From positions 1 through 64,000 of the forward strand of contig NZ_JAUQON010000016.1 in NCBI RefSeq assembly GCF_030580955.1: a stretch of 64,000 bases of DNA, read 5' to 3'. The position numbers and the translations under genes were made by a program. This DNA comes from Hymenobacter convexus. Lineage in GTDB: Bacteria; Bacteroidota; Bacteroidia; Cytophagales; Hymenobacteraceae. Positions within the stretch are counted from its first letter, which is position 1. Each line of letters begins with the position of its first letter. The notes under the pieces are model-generated. The model made no database searches. It saw only the letters and a program-made list of their open reading frames with translations, and was not told where the DNA came from. Below, piece by piece: positions 49,700 to 59,343 of the stretch.

Positions 49700-51712
49700 A
49701 TGGAAGACGAGAAAGGACTGCGGAAAATCATGGAGTTTATGCGCCTGTTTGCCATTGTGCTGATGGGCATTAACATCTACTATTACTGCTTCGGCTACTT
49801 CAAAAGCATGGGCTGGACACCGGCCGTGGTCGAGCATATTCTGGAGAGCTTTACCAAAAATACCTTCCTGTTTAAGGCCAGTTGGGTGAGTAAGACGCTA
49901 TCCGTGGTGTTCCTACTGCTGAGCTGCCTCGGCACGCGGGGGCGGGCAAATGAAAAGCTCAAAGGGGCTTCCGTGGCGGGCTACGCGGTCATCGGGTTGG
50001 CGCTGATTTTCGGGTCGGATATCGTGCGCAGCTTCGCGCTGGGGGCCGGGCTAACGACGGCGCTATATACCGGGCTGCTGTCGGCGGGCTTTCTGCTGCT
50101 GCTGAGCGCCGGGGCCTGGCTGAGTAGGTTGTTTAACAACGACCTGATGAAGGACATCTTTAACAAGGCCAACGAAAGCTTCCCGCAGGAGGAGCGGCTG
50201 ATGGAAAACGAGTACTCGGTGAACCTGCGCACCGAATACCAGTTGCGCGGCAAGCAGCACCACGGCTGGCTGAACGTGGTGAATCCGTTTCGAGCTACCA
50301 TGGTGCTGGGCACGCCGGGCTCGGGCAAGTCGTTCGCCATTATCAACGAGTTCATCCGGCAGCACTTGGCCAAGGGCTTCTGCATGTACATCTACGACTA
50401 CAAGTTTGACGATTTGAGCCGCATCTGCTACAACACGTTGCTGCGCCACCAGGACAAGTTTGATAAGCCCGTGGGCTTCTACGTCATCAACTTCGACAAT
50501 CCCCGCAAAAGCCACCGCTGCAACCCGCTGCTGCCCGAGCTGATGACCGACATCGTGGACGCCTACGAAAGCGCCTCGACCATCATGCTTAACCTCAACA
50601 AGAGCTGGATTCAGAAGCAGGGCGACTTTTTCGTGGAGTCGCCCATCAACTTTGTGGCGGCCATTATTTGGTTTTTGAAGCTGTTTGAGAAAGGCAAATA
50701 CTGCACCTTTCCCCACGTCATCGAGTTTCTGAGCCGCGACTACGAGGAGATTTTCCCGGTGCTGGCTTCGTACCCCGAGATTGAGAATCTGGTAAAGCCG
50801 TTCGTGTCGGCGTTCCAGAAAGATGCCATTGAGCAGCTGGAAGGCCAGATTGCTTCGGCGCGGATTCCGCTGGGCCGGCTGGCCTCGCCACAGCTCTACT
50901 GGGTGATGTCGGGCAACGATTTCACGCTTGACATCAACAGCAACGAGGAGCCCAAGGTCTTGTGCGTGGGAAACAACCCCGAGCGCCAAGCCATTTACGG
51001 GGCAGCGCTGGGCCTCTACAACGCCCGGCTGGTGAAGCTGGTGAACCAGAAGGGTAAGCGTAAATCGTCCATCATCATCGATGAGCTGCCCACCATCTAC
51101 TTTAAGGGGCTGGACAACCTCATTGCCACGGCCCGCAGTAACAAAGTGAGCACCTGCCTGGGCTTTCAGGACTTCTCGCAGCTGGAGCGCGACTACGGCC
51201 AGAAGGAGGCCGAAGTCATTAAGAACACCGTGGGTAACGTGTTCAGCGGGCAGGTGTCGGGCAACAGCGGCAAGTGGCTGAGCGAGCGGTTCGGCAAAAT
51301 TCTGCAGCAGCGCCAGAGTCTGAGCATCAATATGCGCGAAACCAGCACCAGCCTTTCAACTCAGATGGATAGCATGATTCCGGCCAGCACCATTGCCAAC
51401 CTCACCCAGGGCAACTTCGTGGGGGCCGTGGCCGACAACTTCGGCGAGGAAATCGACCAGAAGGTATTTCACGCCCGGATACAGGTGGACGTGAAGGCGG
51501 TGGCCGCCGAGGCCCAGGCCTACCAGCCCATTCCCGACATTACCAGCTTTATTAACCCGGCCACCGGTAAGGACGAGGCAGAAGAGATGATAAAGGCCAA
51601 TTTCAACCGCGTGAAAACTGAAGTGAAGGAGCTGTGCGCGCGCGAGCTGCTACGCATTGGGCAGGACCCCACGCTACGGCACCTTATCAAGGAGAAGTCG
51701 GAAAAAGCTTGA
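49700..51712 (+). CDS. Type IV coupling protein (VirD4/TraG family)
   Basis: This 670-residue inner-membrane ATPase links the relaxosome to the mating channel. Hydrophobic helices fall in residues 10-30, 55-75 and 90-140. Walker A is LGTPGSGKSFAI (near residue 205) and Walker B is SSIIIDELPTIYF (near residue 458). It also contains ARSNKVSTCLGFQDFSQLERDYG, characteristic of Bacteroidota coupling proteins. The start at 49700 (MEDEKGL) is chosen; the upstream open frame covers the regulatory element. Confidence 0.93.
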   Translation: MEDEKGLRKIMEFMRLFAIVLMGINIYYYCFGYFKSMGWTPAVVEHILESFTKNTFLFKASWVSKTLSVVFLLLSCLGTRGRANEKLKGASVAGYAVIGLALIFGSDIVRSFALGAGLTTALYTGLLSAGFLLLLSAGAWLSRLFNNDLMKDIFNKANESFPQEERLMENEYSVNLRTEYQLRGKQHHGWLNVVNPFRATMVLGTPGSGKSFAIINEFIRQHLAKGFCMYIYDYKFDDLSRICYNTLLRHQDKFDKPVGFYVINFDNPRKSHRCNPLLPELMTDIVDAYESASTIMLNLNKSWIQKQGDFFVESPINFVAAIIWFLKLFEKGKYCTFPHVIEFLSRDYEEIFPVLASYPEIENLVKPFVSAFQKDAIEQLEGQIASARIPLGRLASPQLYWVMSGNDFTLDINSNEEPKVLCVGNNPERQAIYGAALGLYNARLVKLVNQKGKRKSSIIIDELPTIYFKGLDNLIATARSNKVSTCLGFQDFSQLERDYGQKEAEVIKNTVGNVFSGQVSGNSGKWLSERFGKILQQRQSLSINMRETSTSLSTQMDSMIPASTIANLTQGNFVGAVADNFGEEIDQKVFHARIQVDVKAVAAEAQAYQPIPDITSFINPATGKDEAEEMIKANFNRVKTEVKELCARELLRIGQDPTLRHLIKEKSEKA

Positions 51713-51741
51713 TTTGCTCGGAGCCAACTATTGGTCAAATA

Positions 51742-52485
51742 TCACTTGGCCGCATCCTTTATTGGTCGCATTAGTGAGTTGAAATTGCTCTGAATCTGCG
51801 CGCGTAGCGCAAATGCATCAGTGCCCCATAAAGTAGCCAAACGGATGAGGGTTTGTTCTCCATCGGTGGGCAATACGGTTCGGTTGTTTAGCTGCACATA
51901 GGGGCCATCTGACTCTAGCAGGGCACGGTCAGGAATTATTTGCTGGATAATTCTCCGGCCATTTTCTGATTGAAGCATAGCCGGATTAATTGAAAAATAG
52001 TGGCCAGCCGCTTGAATATCTTCGATATGTGTTACTGGACCCGAATACCAGTGAAATACAGCAGGTGGCATTTGGTAATCAGTTAACATCGTTAAAACAC
52101 GTGTTTCAGCTCCCCGCGAGTGAAGCGTCAGAAAGCGTGGCCGGCCTTGCATTTGCTCCAACACATATTGAAAACTGGCCACCTGACGAGTAGCCGTTGC
52201 CTTACCGGCCCGCGAGAAGTCGAGTCCTACCTCGCCTACAAAAGCAGTTGAAGGTAGCAACTGCTTAAAAAGCAATAACTCTCTGGGTGTGTGCTGTGAA
52301 GCCGCTAGTGGATGAAGGCCCAGAGCCAGACGTACATAGCGGAAATTTTTAACAAATTCCCTACCCTCCTGAAAATGGCTGGGCAGCGTCGTCACGCCAA
52401 TGGTTGTGACCTTCTCCCTTTCTGCCAATTCGGCAATTGCCAACGGGTCTGGGTATTGGTCGATGTGGCAGTGGGTGTCAAGCAT
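51742..52485 (-). CDS. qatD: QatD, TatD-family nuclease
   Basis: This 247-residue TatD-like metal-dependent hydrolase has THCHID (metal His pair), GEVGLDFSRA, LHSRGAE, VFHWYSG and LESDGPYV. It is the last gene of a four-gene operon whose order ATPase, unknown, QueC-like, TatD-like defines the Qat anti-phage system. The gap to qatC is 12 bases. Confidence 0.93.
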   Translation of the reverse strand: MLDTHCHIDQYPDPLAIAELAEREKVTTIGVTTLPSHFQEGREFVKNFRYVRLALGLHPLAASQHTPRELLLFKQLLPSTAFVGEVGLDFSRAGKATATRQVASFQYVLEQMQGRPRFLTLHSRGAETRVLTMLTDYQMPPAVFHWYSGPVTHIEDIQAAGHYFSINPAMLQSENGRRIIQQIIPDRALLESDGPYVQLNNRTVLPTDGEQTLIRLATLWGTDAFALRAQIQSNFNSLMRPIKDAAK

Positions 52486-52497
52486 AGAGAAGCAACT

Positions 52498-53829
52498 TTA
52501 TGGAATGCCCGCCGCGCTTTTGATTGCGGGTGTTCCTTTGGCGACGAGCAGGCTGCGTACTTCGGCCAGTGCCCGCCGAAAGACGGCTGCATACGCAGCC
52601 AGGTCACTCAGCTCCAGGTGACCACTGGTCAGGAGCGCACGCGCGATTTCCCGTTGACTAGGATTTGAGCGCAACAAGGAGAGACAGGCCCGAAAGTCGT
52701 TGGTATAAATCAGCGTGGCTTGGGGGTCGACTTCGCCAATGCAAATATCTCGACCGTAAGCCGCCGTATCGGCCCCAATTGTGTGGAGTGATGCTCGACG
52801 ATAAATGCAAGGCATGCATCGGCCACAGTGCGAAGCGTGCTTATCGAGCCAAGTGCTGCGGTGGCTGCGCTTAGCGCAGGAATTGGTGGCACCATGCGCG
52901 CGGCGTAGTAGCGTTTGGTTGAGGCAATCACGAACACATTCCCCTTTGGTGCTAAGCCCTAGTGGATTTTCTACGGGGTTCTGAATACCTAATCCGGCGA
53001 GCAGCCGCCGAAAATACGTGAGGAAGTGGGGATGCACAGTTCGGGTACTGCAACTACCGGTGCGGGAAGGAGTTAGTGGTGAGTTAAGGGCGATATTGCC
53101 ATTCTCCGGTATCATAAGCACTGTGTTATCACCGGAGCCGTGGGCCGCGAGCAAACCCATGCAGAGAAACAGGAAAGAGCGGCTGCGCAACGTGTTTTCC
53201 GTTGCTGGCACGCACCCGATGACCGCCTGCCTGAGGTAGGCTCGGTCGGGGTAGGCCCGGCTCAGCTCATCGTATGTTTCGGTTTGGTCGGAAAGTACGC
53301 CCCGCACGCCCCGATAGTCGCGGTGCCCAACGAGAATCATGGCGTGCGTTGGGTTTGCCTCTAAATAATTAATAGCTCCAATGAAGGAATCCAGGCCCCC
53401 AGAGTAGAGCGAGACAACCTGTGCCACCGGAAAATTGGATGGTACGGCCGGCAATACGAGTTTTTCTGTGCGAGGCACAAATTCTAGCTGCCACGCATCA
53501 CCGGAAATAAACGTCAGACAGCGTTCAGCGCCTTCGCGCACTTGCTCCCAGAGAGCCACATCGGAAACGGGTAGCGTGAGTTGCAACTCCCGTGTCCAAG
53601 CGTCTTCCGCCGTGCTGCGGGGCACAAAGCGGTCAAGGCCAAAGGCAGTGATACCGAGCAATAAAACATCGAGTACCAATTCGCTCGTTGGCGTGTCAAC
53701 CCGATACATACGCAGCAGGTCAGATGCTTGCTCAAACTTCAGTGCGGCCGATTTAGTACCATCCGTCAGCCGAATCTGAGCAAATTGTCCGGGAGAGGTG
53801 GGCTCGGTGATAGTTAAAGTAAATCCCAT
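52498..53829 (-). CDS. qatC: QatC, QueC-like protein
   Basis: This 443-residue protein has an N-terminal ~130 residues of unknown fold, then a QueC-type PP-loop (VSLYSGGLDSFIGA), a GHRDYRGV segment and the zinc-binding Cys set (ECVRDC and HCGRCMPCIYRR). QueC makes 7-cyano-7-deazaguanine; in Qat it is an essential defence component, possibly modifying a protein or base. It starts 2 bases after qatB ends. Confidence 0.93.
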   Translation of the reverse strand: MGFTLTITEPTSPGQFAQIRLTDGTKSAALKFEQASDLLRMYRVDTPTSELVLDVLLLGITAFGLDRFVPRSTAEDAWTRELQLTLPVSDVALWEQVREGAERCLTFISGDAWQLEFVPRTEKLVLPAVPSNFPVAQVVSLYSGGLDSFIGAINYLEANPTHAMILVGHRDYRGVRGVLSDQTETYDELSRAYPDRAYLRQAVIGCVPATENTLRSRSFLFLCMGLLAAHGSGDNTVLMIPENGNIALNSPLTPSRTGSCSTRTVHPHFLTYFRRLLAGLGIQNPVENPLGLSTKGECVRDCLNQTLLRRAHGATNSCAKRSHRSTWLDKHASHCGRCMPCIYRRASLHTIGADTAAYGRDICIGEVDPQATLIYTNDFRACLSLLRSNPSQREIARALLTSGHLELSDLAAYAAVFRRALAEVRSLLVAKGTPAIKSAAGIP

Positions 53830-53831
53830 TA

Positions 53832-54638
53832 CTATGCCTGAAAGATGTCGAAAATATCCTCTTGCACTTGCGTGATGAACCCTTCCACGTCGTGAGTACT
53901 CCAATTCAACACCGGTGCCGGATTCTGAGTCGTGAACTCGTCAATAGAGCTACGGATGGTTGACTTCACTTCCTGAAAAAAGTCCTCGGTTGATTGCTGG
54001 CCTTGGGCGCGTAGCAAACGCTCATAATGATGCCGCAGCAACTGCCGATAGATATAGTTGCCAAAAAACCGGTACAGTACCTCTCGCAAATTTGCGGCAC
54101 TCAGACTATCGGTCAGGGCAGTTTCTACATCTTGATAATTTTGAGCGCCGTCAAGTAATTCAACAAGGGAATCGTCCATAGCCGCCCGAGCATCGCCCTC
54201 GTCCAGCAGGCCGCCATCTTCACAAAGCACATCAACCAGTGCATCTTGGATTGATTCAGCGTTGCTACCTATTAAGTTGCCTAGCCCTAATTCCTGTAGA
54301 GCGGGAGCAAGCCCCTGGCTTCCTAGTGTGTAGGCAAAACTGCCTAAACGTCGGGCTGCGCTTCGCCCGGCCCGTCCACCAACACCGCCCCGTGAGCCGC
54401 CGCCACTCCTCCCGCCGCCACCGCGGCCACCACTGCCACCGCCACCACCCGAGCCACTACCAGTGCCTGTTCCCCCAGTGCCGGTTGCTGGTGCGCCAGC
54501 CGCTGACAAAAAGCTGCCAACTACCTTTTCCAGCTTTTTGCTGTCGTTCGTGCCGGAGGAAGCAGCGTGTGTGACGCGGGACTTATGACCACGCCAGTTC
54601 GTGCCGCTGGGTGATTTATAATCGGTAGAAGTACCCAT
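53832..54638 (-). CDS. qatB: QatB
   Basis: This 268-residue protein has a basic N-terminus ending in a long Gly/Ser/Arg-rich linker (residues about 48-90) and a helical C-terminal domain ending EGFITQVQEDIFDIFQA. The opening MGTSTDYKSPSG-NW and the Gly-rich linker are typical of QatB. QatB has no known enzymatic function. It is 3 bases after qatA. Confidence 0.9.
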   Translation of the reverse strand: MGTSTDYKSPSGTNWRGHKSRVTHAASSGTNDSKKLEKVVGSFLSAAGAPATGTGGTGTGSGSGGGGGSGGRGGGGRSGGGSRGGVGGRAGRSAARRLGSFAYTLGSQGLAPALQELGLGNLIGSNAESIQDALVDVLCEDGGLLDEGDARAAMDDSLVELLDGAQNYQDVETALTDSLSAANLREVLYRFFGNYIYRQLLRHHYERLLRAQGQQSTEDFFQEVKSTIRSSIDEFTTQNPAPVLNWSTHDVEGFITQVQEDIFDIFQA

Positions 54639-54641
54639 GGT

Positions 54642-56549
54642 TTATTGGTTTTTAGGCCGCGAAGCCCGGCCTGCTCGTGAATCAGAAGCTTGTAGCTTTT
54701 CAACAGTTGAACGCAGTACTTCCGCTTCTTCACCCCCAGCCTGAATTATGCTACGCAGCCGGACACCAACCGAGGCCGGCACGTTTTTGCTGCCAGCTAC
54801 CTCGATAGCTTCCTTAAGAGTGGTAGCTGCGTCGGGTAAACGATGCTGCGTTAAAAGTACCAACGCATCGAACACCTTCAAATCGCCCGGTTGCTGTCGC
54901 AAATGCGAACTGAACAAATCAAATAGTGCCCCGCGCTCAACATCCGTCAGCTGTCGTGCTTCGGGAAGCAGCTTTTCATTCAAAGCAGTATCCTGTTTGG
55001 CCATCGATGCAAAAAGCCGCCGTACCAGGGGCGGAATCATGGCCACCCCGCTGAAGGTAGAAGACAACCGGTCACGGGAAATCCAATAGTAGTCCCGCAG
55101 GTCTATATCTGCTAAGCGGGGCTCCATGGTTACCCAGCGCCGGAGTCGGGTCCCGGTCCAGGTTTCTGCTATCGGGCGTACCAGTGCATCAGCGTCTTCC
55201 CCGGCAGGCACTTCCAAAGTTTCCAGCTTTTGAAGTTGTGGCGGCTGTCCTTTGTGCTGCGACTGCCATTCGTACAGCTCCTTATATTGCTTAGGATGAG
55301 CGTATTCCAGAAGCATTAATTTGACCAGCACTTCATCCTTTAGGTGATTCATCTGCGCTACGGCAGCCAGTTTCTGGCGCAGCATCAGGGCATTCAAGAA
55401 GCGCTTTACTTGCCTGGGGTTGCCCTTTAGCCCCTCTGTGAGTAGCGCACTGGCCTCGCTGGTAAAGGCCAAGCTCTCTGCCAAGGGTTGAGGCAGTGGG
55501 TTGATGACCTGTTTGATAGCAGCAAGTCCAAAAACACTGTATCGGTCCTGTGCCCTGTGCTGTGTGAAGACGGTGCATACATCCGTGTACTGGGCTGGCT
55601 GAAGGTGCTGCTGACAAAATAGCAGCGAGATGTAGGTTTCTACTTCGGAGGGCGACAACCACGGCAAGTAGTAGGGTACCTGAATTACTTTTTCCAGGTA
55701 TTCTGTCACCAGGTCGGCATAGCCTTCAAGCTCGGAGCTACCAGCTGCCTGCCCGTAGACGGTGCGGACGGCGTGTCGCACAATCCGCGGGTCGGCCCCG
55801 ATTACAAAAGCGGTTTTGTCAACGCTCAGAAATAGCTTGATGGCCTCCAAATTATCGACAATGCGCTGGGGAGAGCAACGGTCTAGGTCGTCAATAAGAA
55901 TGACGAGCGTATCAATGTCGCTATCCGCAATCAACTTGGCAAAATCCTCCCGGAATGTGCGGACGTCGGCACTGCCTTCTGCTTTCGCTTTTTCACCAAA
56001 TAGGTCGTCCCATTCCAGAGTAGCACCCTCCTCTTTGGGTTTTTCTTTATTGCCCAGGCCAACGAAGCCAGCTAGATTGGCTACCACAGAAGGCAATAAG
56101 CTGGCACCACCAGTAGCTGTAGCCAACAGGGCCGGTAAGGCAACTTCTTTCAGGCCGAGACGCGCGACGCGCATCCAATTAACCGATTTGATGAGTTGCA
56201 ACGCCTTATCGCGAATCTTAGGGCCGAAGCGTTTGTGCTCACCTAGCTCCACCAAAATAGAGCTGAGAAGTGCAGACTTGGCATCGTCGTATCCCTCAAA
56301 TAGCCAGCCATTGAAGTACAGGCAAGCAACGCGCTGGAGGCTAGTATGTTCAGGAGAACCTTCCGCATGTTCCTCCGGATTTAAGTCCCGTTGGAGCATC
56401 TTGAGCACGCTGGTTTTTCCGCCTCCCCAGTCGCCGTACACCCCAATCGTGACAGGCAGCAGCCCAGGCTCCAAAATAACGGAACGAACCAAGTCGGTGT
56501 GAATTGAGAAGCCTAGTAAGTCAGTGGTGGTTTCGTTATCAGCCCACAT
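54642..56549 (-). CDS. qatA: QatA, KAP-type P-loop ATPase
   Basis: This 635-residue KAP-family NTPase has Walker A GDWGGGKTS at 39-47, Walker B TLVILIDDLDRCSP near residue 225, a hydrophobic insert (GLKEVALPALLATATGGASLLP) and the KAP motif LKGNPRQVKRFLNALML. It is the first gene of the qat operon. Base composition of all four qat genes is visibly lower in GC than the tra and mob genes, suggesting recent acquisition as a defence cassette. No promoter was recognised in 56550-56700. Confidence 0.93.
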   Translation of the reverse strand: MWADNETTTDLLGFSIHTDLVRSVILEPGLLPVTIGVYGDWGGGKTSVLKMLQRDLNPEEHAEGSPEHTSLQRVACLYFNGWLFEGYDDAKSALLSSILVELGEHKRFGPKIRDKALQLIKSVNWMRVARLGLKEVALPALLATATGGASLLPSVVANLAGFVGLGNKEKPKEEGATLEWDDLFGEKAKAEGSADVRTFREDFAKLIADSDIDTLVILIDDLDRCSPQRIVDNLEAIKLFLSVDKTAFVIGADPRIVRHAVRTVYGQAAGSSELEGYADLVTEYLEKVIQVPYYLPWLSPSEVETYISLLFCQQHLQPAQYTDVCTVFTQHRAQDRYSVFGLAAIKQVINPLPQPLAESLAFTSEASALLTEGLKGNPRQVKRFLNALMLRQKLAAVAQMNHLKDEVLVKLMLLEYAHPKQYKELYEWQSQHKGQPPQLQKLETLEVPAGEDADALVRPIAETWTGTRLRRWVTMEPRLADIDLRDYYWISRDRLSSTFSGVAMIPPLVRRLFASMAKQDTALNEKLLPEARQLTDVERGALFDLFSSHLRQQPGDLKVFDALVLLTQHRLPDAATTLKEAIEVAGSKNVPASVGVRLRSIIQAGGEEAEVLRSTVEKLQASDSRAGRASRPKNQ

Positions 56550-56869
56550 CTACGCAAGGTTTTAAAGCGGCTTATAATCACCAAAAGCTCAATGTATGAG
56601 GCCGAGCTTAAGGATGCTGATGGGAAGCTAATTCATTTTTACCGTTCAGGCTGGCGTCCAATCTTCGATTCAGTAACAGTCGAGAAGTGACTAAGCCGTA
56701 ATTGTAAGACTATCAACAATTAGTGCCCTTACTCACACTGAGGTTTATTACTTGTTGTTCAGCAACAATTTGTCAAATAGCAGGGACTTCTGCGCTTAAT
56801 AGTGTGCCGGTTCTTACCCGCTCGTGAGGACAATTTCCGCCTCGGTTTTAACGCTCTTGTCATATACCA

Positions 56870-56955
56870 TTCGTGTGCTGAGTTTGCACCTCACGGTCCA
56901 ATTCCGGCCACTCGTCAACTTTCTTCCCAGGGCCTGATGGGGGCCGGTAGGTTTG
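56870..56955 (+). promoter_or_regulatory. Conserved conjugation promoter element, copy 2, before the DUF3945 gene
   Basis: TTCGTGTG (56870-56877), 7 bases, TGCACCTCAC (56885-56894), 17 bases, TCGTCAACTTTCT (56912-56924), 23 bases, TAGGTTTG (56948-56955). It has the same blocks and spacing as ahead of the tra operon, and lies 74 bases before the ATG at 57030. AATTCC and CCA are also shared with copy 1 in the 17-base spacer. A TTGTTG-TTCA-CAACAA-like inverted repeat lies earlier in the gap; nothing else is evident between 56550 and 56869. Confidence 0.75.
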
Positions 56956-57029
56956 CAGGGTCGAATTCCGGGCCGGTCGCGCCTGCGCCGGCCGGAAGGA
57001 CAGCTTTTATTCACCTACCCATTTCTCCT

Positions 57030-59240
57030 ATGGCTGAGCAAGATGAAGTGAATACCCCCACGCCGGAGCGCTGGTACCTGAGTGCGGTGCCGACCTCCAA
57101 CGGCAACCTCAGCGGGCAGAGCCTGCAGCGGCAGCCCGCCGGGCACTCCCTCTATGAGATTCAGATTAATCCCGCCAACCCCAACCAGGCGGCGCTGCTG
57201 CCGGCCCCCGGCGCGGATGGCCGACTGCTGAATGCCTTTGACCACGCCCTGATGCGGGCCTTTACCACCAACCGCCTCCCCGGCCGGGAGGATAAGTTTC
57301 TCACGGTGGAAAAGCCCACGCTGCTGGAAAAGGTGGGCGATAACTGGAAAATCACCGAGCAGGGCCGCGTGGGCTACAGCGCAACCGAACCCGAGCAGCG
57401 GTTGCAGGTATTTGGCCAGGCAACCCCACAATCAGCCCAGCAAGCTGAATTGACGACGCGGGCCGAGGAACTGGCTGGCGAGGTAGCCACCACTAGGGGG
57501 GCAGTTCGTGCCGAGGCAGAAGCGGAACTGGAAGGGGTGGCCAACGGCGCGCAGCAAGGACCGGACGAAAGCCGGGCCACCTACGCGGATGCGTTACGAG
57601 ACGAGGCCCGGGCAGAAGTAGCAGAAGATGTCGCAGCACCGGAGCGGCGACAACCGGTAGGGGAGGGGCCAGGCAGCGAGCAGCCGTCCCTGGTTTCTAC
57701 ACCCGTCCCGGATGCTGCGGCCACTGCGGAGCCGGTCGGAGAGCTGCGCATTACCTGGCAGCAGAAAGGCGAAGAGGTGGCCCCGCTGCTGGAAATGCGC
57801 GCCTACCTCGACCAACTAAAGGAAGCCGGCGTGGCGGTGGGCGCTTTGCAGCTGGAGCGCGACCCGGCGGGCAAGCTCAGCGGCGGCTTCGCGGTGAGCT
57901 ACGACCCCGAGTCGCACAAGCTGGGCCAGCTCGAAGCGGCCCTGCAGGGGTTTCGGCAAGTGGGGAATGGCGTGGCCGTCATGGAGAAGCCCGAGCAGGC
58001 GGCAGCCCGGCGGCAGGAAGCGGGCTACGATGATGACTACGAGCCGCAGCGCAGCAAGCAGGTGCGCGAAGCCTTCGGCGTGAAGCAGTGGGATGCGCTC
58101 AGCGCCCAGCTCTCGGCCGTGCCCAAGCACGCCCTCACCGCCCCGGAGCAGGTGCAGCAGGCGGCGGCCGGGCAGCGGGTGCAGCAGCTGGCCCAGCAGC
58201 AGGGCAAAACAACTGAGCAGGTCATCCGTGACGGCAAGAGCATCTTTGACATCGACACGAGCGGCAACCCCGCATCGGCGTTTCTGAAAAACTTCTACGC
58301 CCACCTGAACGGCGGCCCAAAGACCCGGCAGAATCTGGAAGTCGACTACGAGAAAACCCGCCAGGATTTGCAGGCCCGCCTGACCCGGCACGCCGGGGCG
58401 GCCCAGCCGGAGCTTTCGCCCGGCCCGCCAGCGCAGAGTGAAAAGCCGCTCAGCGTGGCGGCGGAACCCGTCATTGGCAATGCCACCCGTCAGACCGTCG
58501 CCCAGTCGTCGGAGCCTGCGTTATTCAAAGCCGATGAAGTGCCGCAAAAGGTGCTGGCTTCCCTCGGCCTGAATACGGCGGATTTAGCCGACAGCGGGCA
58601 GCTGCAAAAGTTGCTTAATGGCGAGAAAACGGACCTTTTGCCCATGCAGGTAGCGGGCAAGGAAGGCCAGGAGCCCGTGAAGTTCGAGGGGAAGATGGTG
58701 CTCCACCGCGAGGCCGACGGCACGGCTACGCTCAAAATGGAATTGCCCCAGGAAAAGCTCGTTATTCCCAACGAGATTGGCGGCCAGCCGTTCACGCCCG
58801 AGCAGCGCCAGCGCCTCGAAACTGAAGGCAACGCCGGCCTGGTTCGCGGCCTTAAGGATGAGCAGGGCCGCGAGTTCAATGGTTACGTAGCCGTGGATAA
58901 GGCCATGAACAAGGTCGTAGTGCTGCCCGAAAGCAAAGTGACCCTGCACGACACCGTGGCCGGCGTTAAGCTCACCCCCGAGCAAAGCCACGACCTGCGC
59001 GAGGGCAAAGTAGTAGCGCTGGCCAACATGGCCAGCGGCAGCGGCGGGCAGAAGTTCGACGGCACCGTGCAGGTGAATGCCGCCAAGGCCTGCATCGAGG
59101 TAATACCCGCCGCCCACGAGCTGGCCCAGCGCCAAGCGCTGAAAGCCGAGCAGACGGTGAAGGCCACCACCCAGACCGTGGCTCCGGCCCCGGTCAAAAC
59201 CGAAGCGCCCCAGGTGAAAACCCGGGGCCCCCGCCACTAG
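57030..59240 (+). CDS. DUF3945 protein of the conjugative element
   Basis: This 736-residue hydrophilic protein has an N-terminal ~90-residue domain (RWYLSAVPTSNGNLSGQSL), an Ala/Glu-rich coiled linker, a middle domain with EMRAYLDQLKEAG, and C-terminal DUF3945 repeats (LQKLLNGEKTDLLPMQ, FNGYVAVDKAMNKVVVLPES, GVKLTPEQSHDLREGK). DUF3945 proteins are common on Bacteroidota conjugative elements beside Toprim/DUF3991 genes, with unknown function. It ends APQVKTRGPRH, matching the Fic tail. The start at 57030 is the first ATG after the conserved promoter. Confidence 0.88.
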   Translation: MAEQDEVNTPTPERWYLSAVPTSNGNLSGQSLQRQPAGHSLYEIQINPANPNQAALLPAPGADGRLLNAFDHALMRAFTTNRLPGREDKFLTVEKPTLLEKVGDNWKITEQGRVGYSATEPEQRLQVFGQATPQSAQQAELTTRAEELAGEVATTRGAVRAEAEAELEGVANGAQQGPDESRATYADALRDEARAEVAEDVAAPERRQPVGEGPGSEQPSLVSTPVPDAAATAEPVGELRITWQQKGEEVAPLLEMRAYLDQLKEAGVAVGALQLERDPAGKLSGGFAVSYDPESHKLGQLEAALQGFRQVGNGVAVMEKPEQAAARRQEAGYDDDYEPQRSKQVREAFGVKQWDALSAQLSAVPKHALTAPEQVQQAAAGQRVQQLAQQQGKTTEQVIRDGKSIFDIDTSGNPASAFLKNFYAHLNGGPKTRQNLEVDYEKTRQDLQARLTRHAGAAQPELSPGPPAQSEKPLSVAAEPVIGNATRQTVAQSSEPALFKADEVPQKVLASLGLNTADLADSGQLQKLLNGEKTDLLPMQVAGKEGQEPVKFEGKMVLHREADGTATLKMELPQEKLVIPNEIGGQPFTPEQRQRLETEGNAGLVRGLKDEQGREFNGYVAVDKAMNKVVVLPESKVTLHDTVAGVKLTPEQSHDLREGKVVALANMASGSGGQKFDGTVQVNAAKACIEVIPAAHELAQRQALKAEQTVKATTQTVAPAPVKTEAPQVKTRGPRH

Positions 59241-59274
59241 GTCGGCCCGGTCCAAACCCACTTTTCCTCACTCC

Positions 59275-59309
59275 AAAAGCCCGGAAGCCCGCTTCCGGGC
59301 TTCTTTTTT
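59275..59309 (+). terminator. Rho-independent terminator after the DUF3945 gene
   Basis: AAAGCCCGGAAGC pairs with GCTTCCGGGCTT around a short CC loop and is followed by CTTTTTT. Confidence 0.88.
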
Positions 59310-59343
59310 CTGCCTTCCATCCTTCGAATTAATCCGCATTACC

